A DNA stretch of 64,000 nucleotides from Brachycybe producta. Lineage: Eukaryota; Arthropoda; Diplopoda; Playtdesmida; Andrognathidae. The translations under genes and the position numbers were made by a program. The notes beneath the pieces were generated by a model. That model ran no database searches, was not told the DNA's origin, and worked only from the letters and a program-made list of their open reading frames with translations. The DNA lies in contig JAUPFP010000017.1 of assembly GCA_036925085.1 (NCBI GenBank), forward strand, positions 1,717,058-1,781,057. The letters run 5' to 3'. Below, piece by piece: positions 35,776 to 46,770 of the stretch (its first letter is position 1; each line of letters opens with the position of its first letter).

Positions 35776-36270
35776 GCCCATCACTGCGTAATGCAAAAAT
35801 GGCTTTTTTTATATAAATTTTTTTCTACACCTGGCTCAACCCAGCGCATGGGCTTTTTTTTTACAATCCTCAAAACTGGGAGGATGCCTCAATTGAAAAC
35901 AAGAGTAGTTCGACTTTGATTTGTTTCCAAAAAATGTTTTGCTTGATGTTGACAATGAACATTTCTATCAGAAACATTCATTTAAATTCGTCTTGTTGAA
36001 GTTGGTTGTTGGGTTGGCTGTAGACGTTGAAAACCCCAGCTATAAAATTAATCATGAGCTTGAACATGCTAATTGTAAGCTTGTAAATGCTATGGCGCTG
36101 ATTCCGAGTTCCAATTTCACTTTGTTTTGCATATAAAGAAGAGAGAGATCTGCACTGAGTGAGAATAAAAATGGGTTTTAGATGTTCATTTCTGTTTAAC
36201 ATTCGTCAGGGATTTTACAGCCATATTAACATCACTGTTGACATAATCCTAATTTAATTTAGTCAATTGA
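35776..36270. other. no recognised feature
   Basis: A 71-codon open stretch at 35,921-36,136 has no family resemblance. Confidence 0.35.
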
Positions 36271-36272
36271 AG

Positions 36273-36345
36273 ATAGAGAGAGAGAGAGAGGCAGACAGAC
36301 AGAGAGAGAGAGAGGAAAGAGAGAGAGAGAGGGAAAGAGAGGGAA

Positions 36346-36398
<53 letters not shown>
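36273..36398. repeat. (GA)n microsatellite
   Basis: About 125 bp of GA with GGAAAGA and CAGACAGA variants. Confidence 0.95.
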
Positions 36399-36400
<2 letters not shown>

Positions 36401-37005
36401 CTTAGAGGCAAATGTTTGCAACTATAGGCGAGTATAATTATACATGTACTGTATATTGAATAGTCCATTGGATGGGTGGGTATATCACTATTGAAATGGA
36501 TAGGCAATGTAAAGACCCTATTGTTTAAAAGAAAAATTCCGCAAGCGCGGAGACTTGTGTTTATTTAAAATTCTCTTTTATCTTGTTTTATTATAGTTTA
36601 ATACTCCCGCTTTGTTTGTGTGTGTTGGAATAACAGCTGACCAAATCTGTTTATTTATGATTGAAGCTGATGAGCACTGACTTGGCCATTTTAGGTTCTC
36701 TTTTTTTCTCTCTCTTTCTCTAAAAGCCTAGATAACACATGCGTGAAAACAAGCAAAAACTATAAAGTTTTGCTAGCTGCATTCCTGCTTTCCTGCAGGT
36801 TCAGAGGTTCTTTCAAATTACATTAGAAAACATTTCAAGGACATTTTTTGAGTTTATAGGCGTGTGTGACTTTTTTTAAAAACAACAATTACGAAAATAT
36901 TCAAATTGTTATCAAAACTAGACTGGTAACGGAATATGCTAAACGTTTTTCCATAGCAATATCTGAATAAAAATAAATGATCAGTTTTTATTTTTTTTTC
37001 ATTGA
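36399..37005. other. no recognised feature
   Basis: AT-rich; nothing recognised. Confidence 0.35.
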
Positions 37006-37007
37006 CA

Positions 37008-37216
37008 CAAAATTACTTCGAAAAATCTCCACAAAGAGCGCTAGCATCGTTTTTCTATTGAGCCCATAGACCCAATGTTAAAGAAGAAACGTTAGTTTTT
37101 AAAACACACAGTCACGGCAATATGTTTATTTTTCATATTTAAAGTTGTCCAATATTAAGTTTTCAAAGTGCAATGTGCACCTTAAATATATGCTGATCGA
37201 GTGATAGAATTTCAAA
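37008..37216. mobile_element. TTAA foldback element, left arm only
   Basis: ACAAAATTACTTCGAAAAATC through GCTGATCGAGTGATAGAAT matches one arm of the family and is cut off where the R8 repeat begins. Confidence 0.7.
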
Positions 37217-38731
37217 CAAGGGATTCAAGGAACCCTATAGACCTCCATTGCTTTAATACTGTATAAGCTTTCATATATCAAATAACCAACTTTTTTCATT
37301 GTTACATGTGTGTGCATGAGTACGCACATGAACACACGTGTGCGCGTGAGTATGCACATGAGTATGCACATGTACACGTGCGTGCATGTGTATGCAAATT
37401 TACACACGTGTGCAAATGTGTATGTACATTTACACACATGTGCACAAACGTACGCACGTGTGCACATGCATATGCACATGTACGCACATGTATGCATGTG
37501 TACGCACATGTATGCACTTGCGTGCATGCGTATGCACATGTACGCACTTGTATGCATGTTCACTCACGTGTGCGCACGTGTACGCACATGTACGCACTTG
37601 TGTGCATGTTCACTCACGTGTGCGCACGTGTACGCACATGTACGCACTTGTGTGCATGTTCACTCACGTGTGCGCACGTGTACACACATGTACGCACTTG
37701 TGTGCATGTGTATGCACATGTACACACTTGTGTACATGTGTAGTACACACATGTACACACTTGTGCGCATGTGTACACACATGTACACACTTGTGCGCAT
37801 GTGTACACACATGTACACACTTGTGCGCATGTGTACACACATGTACACACTTGTGTGTATGTGAGCGCACATGTACACACGTGTGTGCATGTGTATATAG
37901 ATAAACACACATGTATGTACTCACATACATGACATAGTTACATGTGATGCGCATGCGTCATTCATTTGTAATAATGTGGTTTAAAATGAAAATACGTCAC
38001 ATTGTATTCTAATATACAAAAATAATAACAGAACATAGAAAATAACACCCCTCCTAAATAATAGAAAAGTCCTCCTTTGGAATGCTACAACTGGAAAGAG
38101 GAAGGATCTCGATTTTTTTTTAAAAAAATTATGTTTTTAAAAAATCGAAATTTTTTTCCAGTTTCATCGTCAGAATGTGTACATCATTTTAGGTCTGATG
38201 ACATTTTATTGTAGGTTGCTCCGTTTTCGAGTTGTTCGACCCACAAATAATTATGACCAAAAACTCAAAATTTGTTTCTAAAAAATTCATAAAAATATAA
38301 CCCCTGGGTAACATTTTCTAATTTTTTGTCAGGAGCATCATATTGACCCACGGAGTTGTTCGACCCACTAAATTGGGGTTCCGGACAAACAGCCACACAG
38401 ACATAAAGACATCCTTTTTTGCCCCTTTTCTTGCATGATCCTATATACCTCCATTGCTCTTTAGAGCAATGGAAAGAAAAAAATTGACACATGCGCCAAT
38501 GTGTTAGTTTCATAAATTATCACTAACTAATCTAGTTTCTAAAACACTTTTGAATTTTTTTTTTGTAATGTTTCTGCTGAATAACGTTTGCTTGAAAAAA
38601 TAAATTTTCTCACAACCAGGTTGTTGGGAGGATGGAAGAGATTTTCTATAGAACATACAGTATGTTATAGTAACTGCAAAAGCGCCATTAGGAGAAACAA
38701 AAACAAAATAAATATCTACTCAGCCACCTTT
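37215..38731 (+). repeat. R8 interspersed repeat, copy expanded by a minisatellite
   Basis: Same opening (AAGGGATTCAAGGAACCCTA) and middle blocks (ACCCCTGGGTAACATTTTCT, CATATTGACCCACGGA) as 28,681-30,550, ending AATATCTACTCAGCCACC. The CACATGAACACACGTG segment, short in the other copy, is here about 600 bp. Confidence 0.6.
37300..37915. repeat. alternating purine-pyrimidine minisatellite, about 30-bp unit
   Basis: Units such as GTGTACACACATGTACACAC + TTGTGCGCAT repeat with near-strict alternation of purine and pyrimidine, broken about once per unit at CTT. The period is a multiple of three without stops, so long open frames rich in Cys, His, Met and Thr appear on both strands; they are not genes. 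Confidence 0.95.
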
Positions 38732-39353
38732 AAAATGAGAAAAAGGCCAATCTCTCTCAATATAATTTCATAAACGAAGAGTAGAAATAAGAGATTTGCG
38801 GTCAGTTTTATATATTTTTTTCCATTCATTGTATGCTTGTGCAATTGTTATGTTATCTGACAGTCACTTCATATTCTTCATAGATTTATTGGAAGTTTAT
38901 TGGAAAAGAAAGTTATCTTTTACACTTTTCAAATTGATCGAGTTCTTGTTCTTGTTGTTGTGCAGTTTTCTTCTTCTAACTCTTGTTGTTGTTTTTGGTC
39001 AGTACATGTTAGCAATACAAAAAAAAAATGTGATCCTATATTCTATGAAATCTTTTTTACTCGTGTAGAATTTTTTTCTACACTTGGGGATATGTTGTCT
39101 TATGTCAAATGTAATCGACACACAAGCAACAAGAAAAGAAGAAAAAAATGACAGCTAGAAAACCCCTTAAATCTCGATGGTATCTTGTCACTTCTTGTTC
39201 TCATCATGTTTTCTATACTAGTTTATATCGAGAAACCTTTTCAAATTGTCTTAATACCCAAGTGATACTTCAAATAATAGTCATATGTCAACGAATAATA
39301 ATGATAAGTGCAACATTTGGCTTGAGGAATTTAGGTCTACTTAGTGTCTTTAT
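38732..39353. other. no recognised feature
   Basis: Low-complexity open stretches at 38,796-39,151. Nothing recognised. Confidence 0.35.
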
Positions 39354-39586
39354 GTGACACGAGCCACTTTTTAGTTGCCGAGTTCGACTGCAAGCTGTTA
39401 TGAAATGAAATACAGGCGTGTGGCCTGTGGGCAAAGTTCCACAGTCTATCCAACGGTCGTCGTCGTTTCCTTCCTCAAAAGTTGCGAGGGCGTCTTTCCA
39501 TAGCAATGCAATGACAACTATAGTTCAGCCACATGCGACACCCTTTACTGTCGAACTCGAACACTCCAAAGTGGTTCGTGTGTCAC
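39354..39586. mobile_element. GTGACACGAGCCAC inverted-repeat element, compact copy
   Basis: GTGACACGAGCCACTTT and GAGTTCGACTG at the left are mirrored by GTCGAACTCGAAC and AAAGTGGTTCGTGTGTCAC at the right. Same terminal type as 13,514-14,306. Confidence 0.7.
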
Positions 39587-39814
39587 AGCACTTAAAACAT
39601 TCTTTGGTTAAACTTTCAATCATTCCCTTTCGAGACTGGGCAGCTGCAAGATTTAACGTTTCAATCAATTGACGAAAAAAATTCGCTAACATGTAGTTGT
39701 TGAATGTGTTTTTGAAACTAGAAGGGTAGCTCAATCACTTCAAGATATTTTCATGACAGTAGCCGGGATTTTTTTAATTGGGGGGGGGGTCCAAAATGCT
39801 TACTTCAGAATAAA

Positions 39815-40253
39815 ACTAGTCGCCCACTATGACGTGCAGTGCCGGGCAACGCGCCGCCTAGAAGAATTTTCTATTGTATGCATCATATGAAATCAAATAG
39901 TGCAACGTCTGCTATAAGGCAGCGTGCTGCGACATGCAAAACTGGCTTGCAGAACTTCCATGCACACAGCACACAGCACCGCGGCTGTGTCTAGGGAGGT
40001 AGACAGAAGAAACCAGGGGGGAAAAGCGCACTCACGTGACATTCAGACACCACTCAAGTGTTTTCGTTTACCAGCATACCTCGTAAACAACAACACGTGT
40101 ACACTTGTATTGTGAAGTGTGAGTGTTTTCAGTTGTCTACAATAAGTGGAGAAGTCGTGGTGGCGCGCGTTTATATGTTTGAAGTCTCGGATGGAATGTT
40201 CCACATGGTGGTTCGGGGCGGCACAGCATTGCATGCCATAGTGGGCGACTAGC
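39815..40253. mobile_element. ACTAGTCGCCCACTATG inverted-repeat element, copy 1
   Basis: ACTAGTCGCCCACTATGACG at the left is mirrored by CATAGTGGGCGACTAGC at the right. The interior (GCAGCGTGCTGCGACATGCA, CTGGCTTGCAGAACTT) is shared, in opposite orientation, with 46,138-46,602. Confidence 0.7.
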
Positions 40254-40364
40254 TTAAAAGGCAATGTTTAGCAGAAAAAAGGTTACTCTTAGGTCAGTAT
40301 AGGAGGCTATGCATAAACCTCAGTTTTAAGCATTGACTCAAAGCGCACTTTAGTAATATTTAGA

Positions 40365-40560
40365 ACAGGCAATTTGAAAACGAGATGAACAGAAGTTGGC
40401 TCCGCCCTTTTTATGATGAACGCATATTCTAATTGCTAGGTTATGCAGTCTGACGTCACATGCTACGCCATGTTCAACGTCGAACTACACAACAAACCAA
40501 TTAGAAGTTGCTGTTCGTCATAAAGCCAACTTCTGTTCATCCCGTCTTCTAATTGCCTGT
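40365..40560. mobile_element. palindromic 9-bp-TSD MITE, free copy 3
   Basis: ATATTTAGA at 40,356-40,364 is repeated exactly at 40,561-40,569. Ends ACAGGCAATTTG and CTAATTGCCTGT. The middle TGACGTCACATGC is inverted relative to the other copies. Confidence 0.9.
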
Positions 40561-40569
40561 ATATTTAGA

Positions 40570-41598
40570 TGCGTAACCGGCGCCATTTAAATGCCCCATA
40601 GAGTCAATGGAAGCTGACAGGCCTGTATCTATAGGAGTCTATGGTCGTGCCATGTGTCCACTTTTTGTTAATTATATTTTTATGTGTGGTACATACAGTA
40701 GATCTATCTCCCCCCCCCCCCCCTCTTCTTTACCATCGGATTCTGAAAACATCATGTGATTAAAAGACCCTTCATTTTTTTTACTGATGCCATTTTCAAA
40801 TCTCCATCTCCAACTTGGGTGGTTTGTCTTGTGCTTTTTTTGGATAACTTGGTTTAATGTAATAACTAATAAGATAAACGTCTTTAAAAGAAATGAGCCA
40901 TAAATAAAGCAAGAAAAAAAAGATGTATAAAAGCGGCCTGAGGGGTGGGGGAGGGCGTTTTCTTAACAGCGATTCTTTTGTTGGCCTGTTTCAGACGATG
41001 TGTGAACTTTGTCATATATGGTTCACCTTGAACCCTTTGCACAGCATTTCAACATAAAAAAAATGCTGTCCAAGGTGTACTTTTCGAATAGCGTTTTTTT
41101 TAATGTTGGAATCCTCTATGCAGAAGGTTCAAAGAGAAAATGGTGTGACACGTACTCGCATCGTGTGGGACTAGTTTTACTGATGAGAGGAACCAAATAA
41201 AAATGTTTGCAGGCCATTGTCCCCTCTCTCTCTACGCGCATTTCTCATTATATCCCCTCCTTTTCCTCCCCCTCAATCATCATCATTATCATTAATGTCT
41301 TGTATGAGAGATCCACATTTTTTTTTTTGACGAGTACATCATCCGAATGAAGCACTGTAATTTATTAAATGAATAATACGCGTGGCTATATTACATACAA
41401 CACAGATTTCTTATTTGTTCTATAGAATATATTCTCCGATCTGTCCATCCAAGCATGTTTAGAAATGATATGATCTACTTGAAAATAATAAAAAAAAAAG
41501 ATTTCATTAGCGGGAGGGGGAGGGAGGGGGAAGGAGGGGGAAGGTGAATCTTCCTGTTTTGTGTTTAATGTTTCTCAACTGTGGGCCACATTGGAGAC
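40570..41598. other. no recognised gene; C- and G-rich tracts
   Basis: Poly-C at 40,711-40,723 and GGGAGGGGGAGGGAGG near 41,513-41,543. A 63-codon open stretch at 41,009-41,200 has no family resemblance. Confidence 0.4.
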
Positions 41599-42191
41599 TT
41601 AAAGAGACCATATAATATTACCTCCAGAAATTTCTTGTCAAAATATTGTTAATAATTATTCAACGATTTACCAAAACGATTTTTAAAATTTAAAATAAGT
41701 CATTAATATAATTAAAAAAAAATTAAAAATCAGTTGACTTCATGCAAATGAACTTTTTCAGATAGATGCGCCACCAAACAACAGACATTGGCAACAAAAA
41801 CCCCCAAAGTCTACTCCTCTACTCGAATTCTGATGTGTTGCAATCACCTCACATTGCTTTCATTTGAATGTACCATGGATTTAATATTTGAATTATTCCA
41901 CATGGAAGGTTGTATTGAGTTGAATAGGAATAGGGAATACCTATATTTCATTAAGGAATTCTGGAAATGTGAGGTGACAACCTTTGCCACAAAAATGGGG
42001 GAGAGGGGAGACTTTCGTTTTTGGAAATTTAAAATGGCGTCGTTTGGTTACTCATGAAAAGTCACTTCATTTTAATTTTTTTTTATTTTTTTATTGACTT
42101 ATTTTAAAATTTAAAAATCGTTTTGACAATCGTTGGGTAAGTCTTGACAATATTTTGAAAATAAATTTCTGGAGGTAAATGGTCTCTTTAA
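41599..42191. mobile_element. second TTAA palindromic element (TTAAAGAGACCAT ends)
   Basis: TTAAAGAGACCATATAATAT and ACCTCCAGAAATTTC at the left are mirrored by GAAATTTCTGGAGGT..ATGGTCTCTTTAA at the right, and the arms continue inwards (TGACTT..AAAATTTAAAA). The outermost TTAA recalls the foldback family, but the sequence is unrelated. An 89-codon open stretch inside is a by-product of the arms. Confidence 0.8.
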
Positions 42192-42439
42192 GAGCAAACA
42201 TTATTTTAATATTTTTAATTAGAATTGCTTCGTTGATAAATAAATTATAACAACGCCCTCATAGGGGACATACTAAACGTCTGTATGATGATAACCATAA
42301 AAATGTTGGAAAATGAAAAAAAAAATCATACGAATACAGAATGGACTCTGTATGTGCCTGAAAATTCTTAAATTGCCGCGCTCCCAGCATGCCTCTGCTG
42401 TGCCACGTATGCTGACATCATAACCCTAGCTGCCAACCT

Positions 42440-43340
42440 AGAGATAATTTGTTTATGTGGTACCCGGGAGGGGTAAGGGCTCCATGCTCTTGTCTACCTT
42501 CCCGGTGAAGACCCTTCTTGTTAAGACTGTTGTACACTAACTGGTGTAAGTGGCCTATCATGCCTAGTTCTCACAACCTTCTTGTAGCTTGAGCTAAAAT
42601 AGCCTTGGCTAAACGACTGTGTTCACATGTGAGCAGCTACATATGGGCTTTGTGACCTGCCTAAAGGGGGGCGCTCACTACAGCATATTTATTTCATTTT
42701 TACAAATTTGGCACTGGCCATTATATGTGGAGATTGTGCTGTGTATAGCCTGCATAATGTATACATAATTGAAGTGAAAATGGCGGATATTGTTCATACT
42801 AACAAAACTGAATTGCATGAGTCTTCATTGAACACACTAAATGCAACATATTTTAATTGTAGGTAGGTTGATGATTTAGAGTTTATGGAAATAAGTAATT
42901 ATTACATAAAGATTAATTGATAATTTTAAATTATTTTAATAAATTAACAAATAGACTGAAACATCTAACAATGGAAATAGAAAATGAATGACGCCATTTT
43001 CTATTCAGATTTATGACCATCAGGTGGCGTACGATCAAGTTAACTTTTTCTTGCATTCACACTAAATAATGTGTAGGCTACATATGGGTAACCAAGGCTA
43101 CCTAACCCTAGCTAACATTTGACATTGACCACCATCTAGTGTGTGTTCTCACAACCCGTATACATAGGCTAAGTCCTTAGCCTGAGCTACATGAAGGTTG
43201 TGAGAACTAGGCATCAGCGGACAGGCTGTAGTTATATGTGCAGCACTGACATTCAATCAGTCTATGTTGAGTCAAGAGTCGTCTTTGGCCCTTTCTAAGA
43301 TGAAGAGATCTGGCACGGGCCCTGTTACTATGTAGGGAGG
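42440..43340. repeat. unclassified interspersed repeat, copy B, split by an insertion
   Basis: Left piece 42,440-42,561 and right piece from 43,213 match the repeat at 1,990-2,300. The element at 42,562-43,212 separates CTGGTGTAAGTGGCCTATCA from TCAGCGGACAGGCTG. Confidence 0.5.
42562..43212. mobile_element. GCCTAGTTCTCACAACC inverted-repeat element, intact copy
   Basis: GCCTAGTTCTCACAACCTTC at the left is mirrored by GAAGGTTGTGAGAACTAGGC at the right. TCA stands on both sides if the element is read TGCC..GGCA, suggesting a 3-bp target. No transposase. A second copy is at 45,314-46,721. Confidence 0.8.
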
Positions 43341-44190
43341 TGTCTTTAGTGCCAAAAACAGATCGAAATATTTGGTTGGTTGGTAGTTTTTGATCAATTT
43401 AATGAAATTTTGACATAAAGGAAGGAGAAATTGTCGGTCTATACAAGTTTCTCAAGTTTGCTTTAAAACAAAAAAAAAAGCTTCGGAATTGAACGCAGCC
43501 CATTATTTGATTTCTATATTTGACATGATTCATGAATTCATGAATTATGCTATACAGGCAGAAGATATCAAATTTTTTCTTGTGGTCTGGGCAAAAAAAT
43601 CATAATGGCCAACATAATTGTTTAGAAATGAACAATGAGATATGGCTTATGATGATTGATGATGTGGACTTCTTGGATTTGTTGGAAACTTATGACATTA
43701 TGAACCATAACTGCCCTCTGAACCAATGTGTTCTAATTTTCTGTAAAAAAAAACAAAACAAAGTATTATCTCTTATGTATGTAACATAGTAACTCTGAAG
43801 TTTGCCACCTGCGACAATTAACTTGTCACATTATTGTTTTCACATTTTGGCTTTCAAAGCCAAAATCTAATCATAAAGGAACACGTTCAAGAAACGTGGC
43901 TCTTGTTTATCAAACAATAGCTAATCAAGTCTGTCTGTACTCAAAACAGTCTTGTCTCATCGGACTCATCGCAATTCACAACCATTTCTAACCTTTGTTG
44001 ACATGGTGTTTTTTTTCATTTTGTTTATTGAATACAGGGTGATTAAGGTGGTTTTAAAGTGTAAACGCCTCTCAAACTCAAGATTATTTTGTCTTTCGTG
44101 TGCAATATGTGTTTTAGAAACTAGAAGGGTAGCTCGAATCAATCATCTTTCCAAATAAGCATTTTACATCAGTTTAAAAATGACCCAACT
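43341..44190. other. no recognised feature
   Basis: Open stretches of 68-80 codons without family resemblance. GTGTAAACGCCTCTCAAACT near 44,058 resembles GTGTAAACGCCGCTTGAACT at 58,094. Confidence 0.35.
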
Positions 44191-44196
44191 TTAAGC

Positions 44197-44290
44197 AATC
44201 GTTTCCACTACACAATTTTAACTGCAGTTAACATAACCAAGGTTTATAGTTAACTGCGGACAACCTGGAAGTGGGGACTTTTGTGTGTGT
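44197..44290. mobile_element. end fragment of the TTAACTGCAGTTAAC element
   Basis: CGTTTCCACTACACAATTTT and AACTGCAGTTAACATAACC match the inverted end of the element at 63,398-63,827. Confidence 0.5.
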
Positions 44291-44379
44291 TTCCATTTTT
44301 AAAACACTTACTTTTGATTAAATGATTTTGTGTCACTTCTTGACAATAAGTGTTAGTCTTGGCAAAAATCTCTCATAAT

Positions 44380-44956
44380 TTTCTTTGAGTGGTCACCCCT
44401 TCCCACATACAACAATGCTTTACATAGATCACATTTCCACTGCATGAGTCAACCCTACAGAGTGGGGATTCCACACACTGCAGGAATACCCAAGATGAGG
44501 TTGAATCAGTGCATTGTAAGCAACAATTTTAACTTTCTCAGGGCAAGTACCCAATGATCAGTGACAAAAATGAAGCATTTGCAATGCTTTCCTAGTGACA
44601 GTATGAACATGCTGTTTTCAAGAGAGATTGCTTGTCAATGTAACCCCCAAGTATTTATAATAATTAACATTCTGAAGTAGTTTTTTTATTCAAAACTTAT
44701 AAGGAAAAGTCAATGGATTTCTACCCCGTGTTACCCTCGTCACACTGCATTTCCCTTGATGGGGCCTTGAAGTTGCCATGAAACAAACTAACTTTCAATT
44801 GTCTTCAAGTCTAACCCTAGTGATTTGCAGTTGATGGTGTTTTGTATCTCCCGGTAAATTAATGTGTCATCAGCAAAAAAAAGCCAACAGTTACTGCTAA
44901 GTTCTAACCATGCTGCTGAGGTCATTAATGAAAACCAGAAACAAAAGAGGACATAT
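44380..44956 (-). mobile_element. LINE reverse transcriptase relic, main piece
   Basis: On the minus strand the pieces read, in order, CPLLFLVFINDLSS, then WLFADDTLIYREIQNTINCKS (written here as FADDTLIYREIQNT), YYKYLGVTLTSNLS, KQHVHTVTRKALQML and AYNALIQPHLGYSCSVWNPH: the palm, the FADD catalytic motif and the thumb of a Jockey/CR1-like LINE ORF2. Stops and frame changes separate the pieces, so it is dead. Upstream (PQG motif) sequence resumes at 46,722 beyond the inserted elements. Confidence 0.85.
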
Positions 44957-45311
44957 GGGTAGGTTTATACTCCAAACTTTGCTAAGATTTTCAAGCTTTG
45001 AAGTTCTGTAAAATTAGCTCCCCAAAGCTTAGCTTTTTCACACATACATGTGGTCTTGCAAAGTTTACCCTATTTTATAACCTTTATACCCAGCAAAACA
45101 GATTCACAAAACAATAAAACTCTTCTCCTTCTGGAAGAAAAAAGGTGTGACTTGTTCACCCCTTTTGTGTATACGTTTCCTGATTGGTGCTTTGAGTTGC
45201 TAAGCTTTGAAAGCTAGCTTCATGCTCTTTCGAAGGCAAAAATCTGAAGCTTCATTCTTGAAGCTTCGCAGGCTGCTTTGTCGCTTAGCAAGGGAGCATA
45301 AACCAACCCTA
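44957..45311. mobile_element. GGGTAGGTTTATACTCC inverted-repeat element
   Basis: GGGTAGGTTTATACTCC and TTTGCTAAG at the left are mirrored by CTTAGCAAGGGAGCATAAAC and CAACCC at the right. It sits inside the LINE relic. The rearranged relative is at 34,792-35,165. Confidence 0.7.
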
Positions 45312-45906
45312 ATGCCTAGTTCTCACAACCTTCTTTTAGCTTGGGCTAAAATAGCCTTGGCTAAACGACTGTGTTCACATGTGAGCAGCTACATATGGGC
45401 TTTGTGACCTGCCTAAAGGTGGCGCTCACTACAGCATATTTATTTCATTTTTACAAATTTGGTACTGGCCATTATGTGTGGACATTGTGCTGTGTATAGC
45501 CTGCATAATGTATACATAATTGGAGGGAAAATGGCTGATATTGTCCATACTAACAAAACTGAATTGCATGAGTCTTCATTGAACACACAAAATGCAACAT
45601 ATTTTAATTGTAAGTAGGTTGATGATTTCGAATTTATGGAAATAAGTAATTATTAAATAAAGATCAATTGATAATTTTAAATTATTTTAATGTATTAACA
45701 AATAGACTGAAACATCTAACAATGGAAATAGGAAATGAATGACGCCATTTTCTATTCAGATTTATGACCACCAGGTGGCGTACGATCAAGTTAACTTTTT
45801 CTTGCATTCACACTAAATAATGTCTAGGCTACATATGGGTAACCAAGTCTACCTAACCAAAGCTGACATTGACCACCATCTAGTGTGTGTTCTCACAACC
45901 CTTTGT

Positions 45907-46662
45907 CAGTGGCATAGCCAAGGGGGGGGGGGTCCATAGGTCCGGACCCACCTCCGAAAATTTTATCTACATGCCAACAAGTGCTGTATTAACATTTGAT
46001 AATTTTTTCTCTAATTATTTTTTTCTTTCTCTTAACCTGTACCTTCAGCACTGATTTTGTCCGGCCACCATAATACATCTATCCTGGTGGCAGGACATAA
46101 AATGAGTTCTGAAGGTACTCAACTAAGCAACTTTTAAGCTAGATTATGGCGTGCAGTGCTGTGCCACTCCGAACCGCCATGTCAAACATTCCATCTGAGA
46201 AACATGCTGGCACAACTCTGCCACTTAATGAAGACAACTTAAACGCTTAACACTTCACAATACAAATGAACACGTGCAATTGTTTACAAGGCATACTGAC
46301 AAACGAAGACACCTGAGTGGTGTCTGAATATCACTTGAGCATGCTTTTTTTCTGGTTCCTTCTGTCTACCCCCCACACAGGCACATCACTGTGTGCTGTT
46401 TTTTTTTGCTATGGCAAAAGGAAAAAAAATACTTCTTGGCTCTTCTCAGACTTCTAGCATGAAAGTTCTGCAAGCCAGTTTTGCATGTCGCAGCATGCCG
46501 CCTTGTAGCAGACGTTGCACCATTTGATTTCATATGATGCGTACAATGGAAAGTTCTTCTTGGTGGCACGGCACAGCACTGTGCGTCAGTGGGCAACTAG
46601 CTTTATTTTGAAGAAAAAATTTCGGACCCCCTCCCATAACAAAAATCCTAGCTACGCCACTG
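45907..46662. mobile_element. hAT-like element with perfect 8-bp duplication (nested)
   Basis: CCCTTTGT at 45,899-45,906 is repeated exactly at 46,663-46,670. Ends CAGTGGCATAGCCAAGG and CTAGCTACGCCACTG are inverted, with a G-run just inside the left end. It holds a further palindromic element at 46,138-46,602. Confidence 0.92.
46138..46602. mobile_element. ACTAGTCGCCCACTATG-family element, copy 2 (innermost)
   Basis: AGCTAGATTATGGCGTGCAG at the left and GTCAGTGGGCAACTAGCTT at the right. The interior is the reverse complement of 39,815-40,253 (AAGTTCTGCAAGCCAG, TGCATGTCGCAGCATGCCG). Confidence 0.7.
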
Positions 46663-46721
46663 CCCTTTGTACATAGGCTAAGTCCTTAGCCTGAGCTACA
46701 TGATGGTTGTGAGAACTAGGC

Positions 46722-46770
46722 ATTACACACTATACCCTGTGGAATCATGTAACAGAAATTGCGACTTATG
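46722..46770 (-). mobile_element. LINE reverse transcriptase relic, upstream piece
   Basis: On the minus strand it reads SRNFCYMIPQGIV, the conserved (S)GxPQGxxL block that in LINEs stands just before GPLLFLxxINDL. The latter begins at 44,956, so the two pieces are one element split by about 1.77 kb of insertions. Confidence 0.65.

Larger units (their letters stand above)
45314..46721. mobile_element. GCCTAGTTCTCACAACC inverted-repeat element, copy hosting a hAT element
   Basis: Ends and body match 42,562-43,212 closely (for example AAATGCAACATATTTTAATT, CACCAGGTGGCGTACGATCA). Near its right end it is split by the hAT-like element at 45,907-46,662. It lies against the element ending at 45,311. 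Confidence 0.85.

Noticed and set aside
37300-37915. CRISPR-like array
   Set aside because: No unique spacers; a diverging minisatellite in a eukaryotic genome.
37306-37954. Long overlapping open frames on both strands rich in Cys, His, Thr and Met
   Set aside because: They arise from a stop-free 30-bp minisatellite whose unit is a multiple of three; all frames on both strands are open and the peptide is purely periodic.
41788-42057. 89-codon open stretch with FIKEFWKCEV
   Set aside because: Lies wholly inside a palindromic element, and its reverse complement is equally open; no transposase motif.
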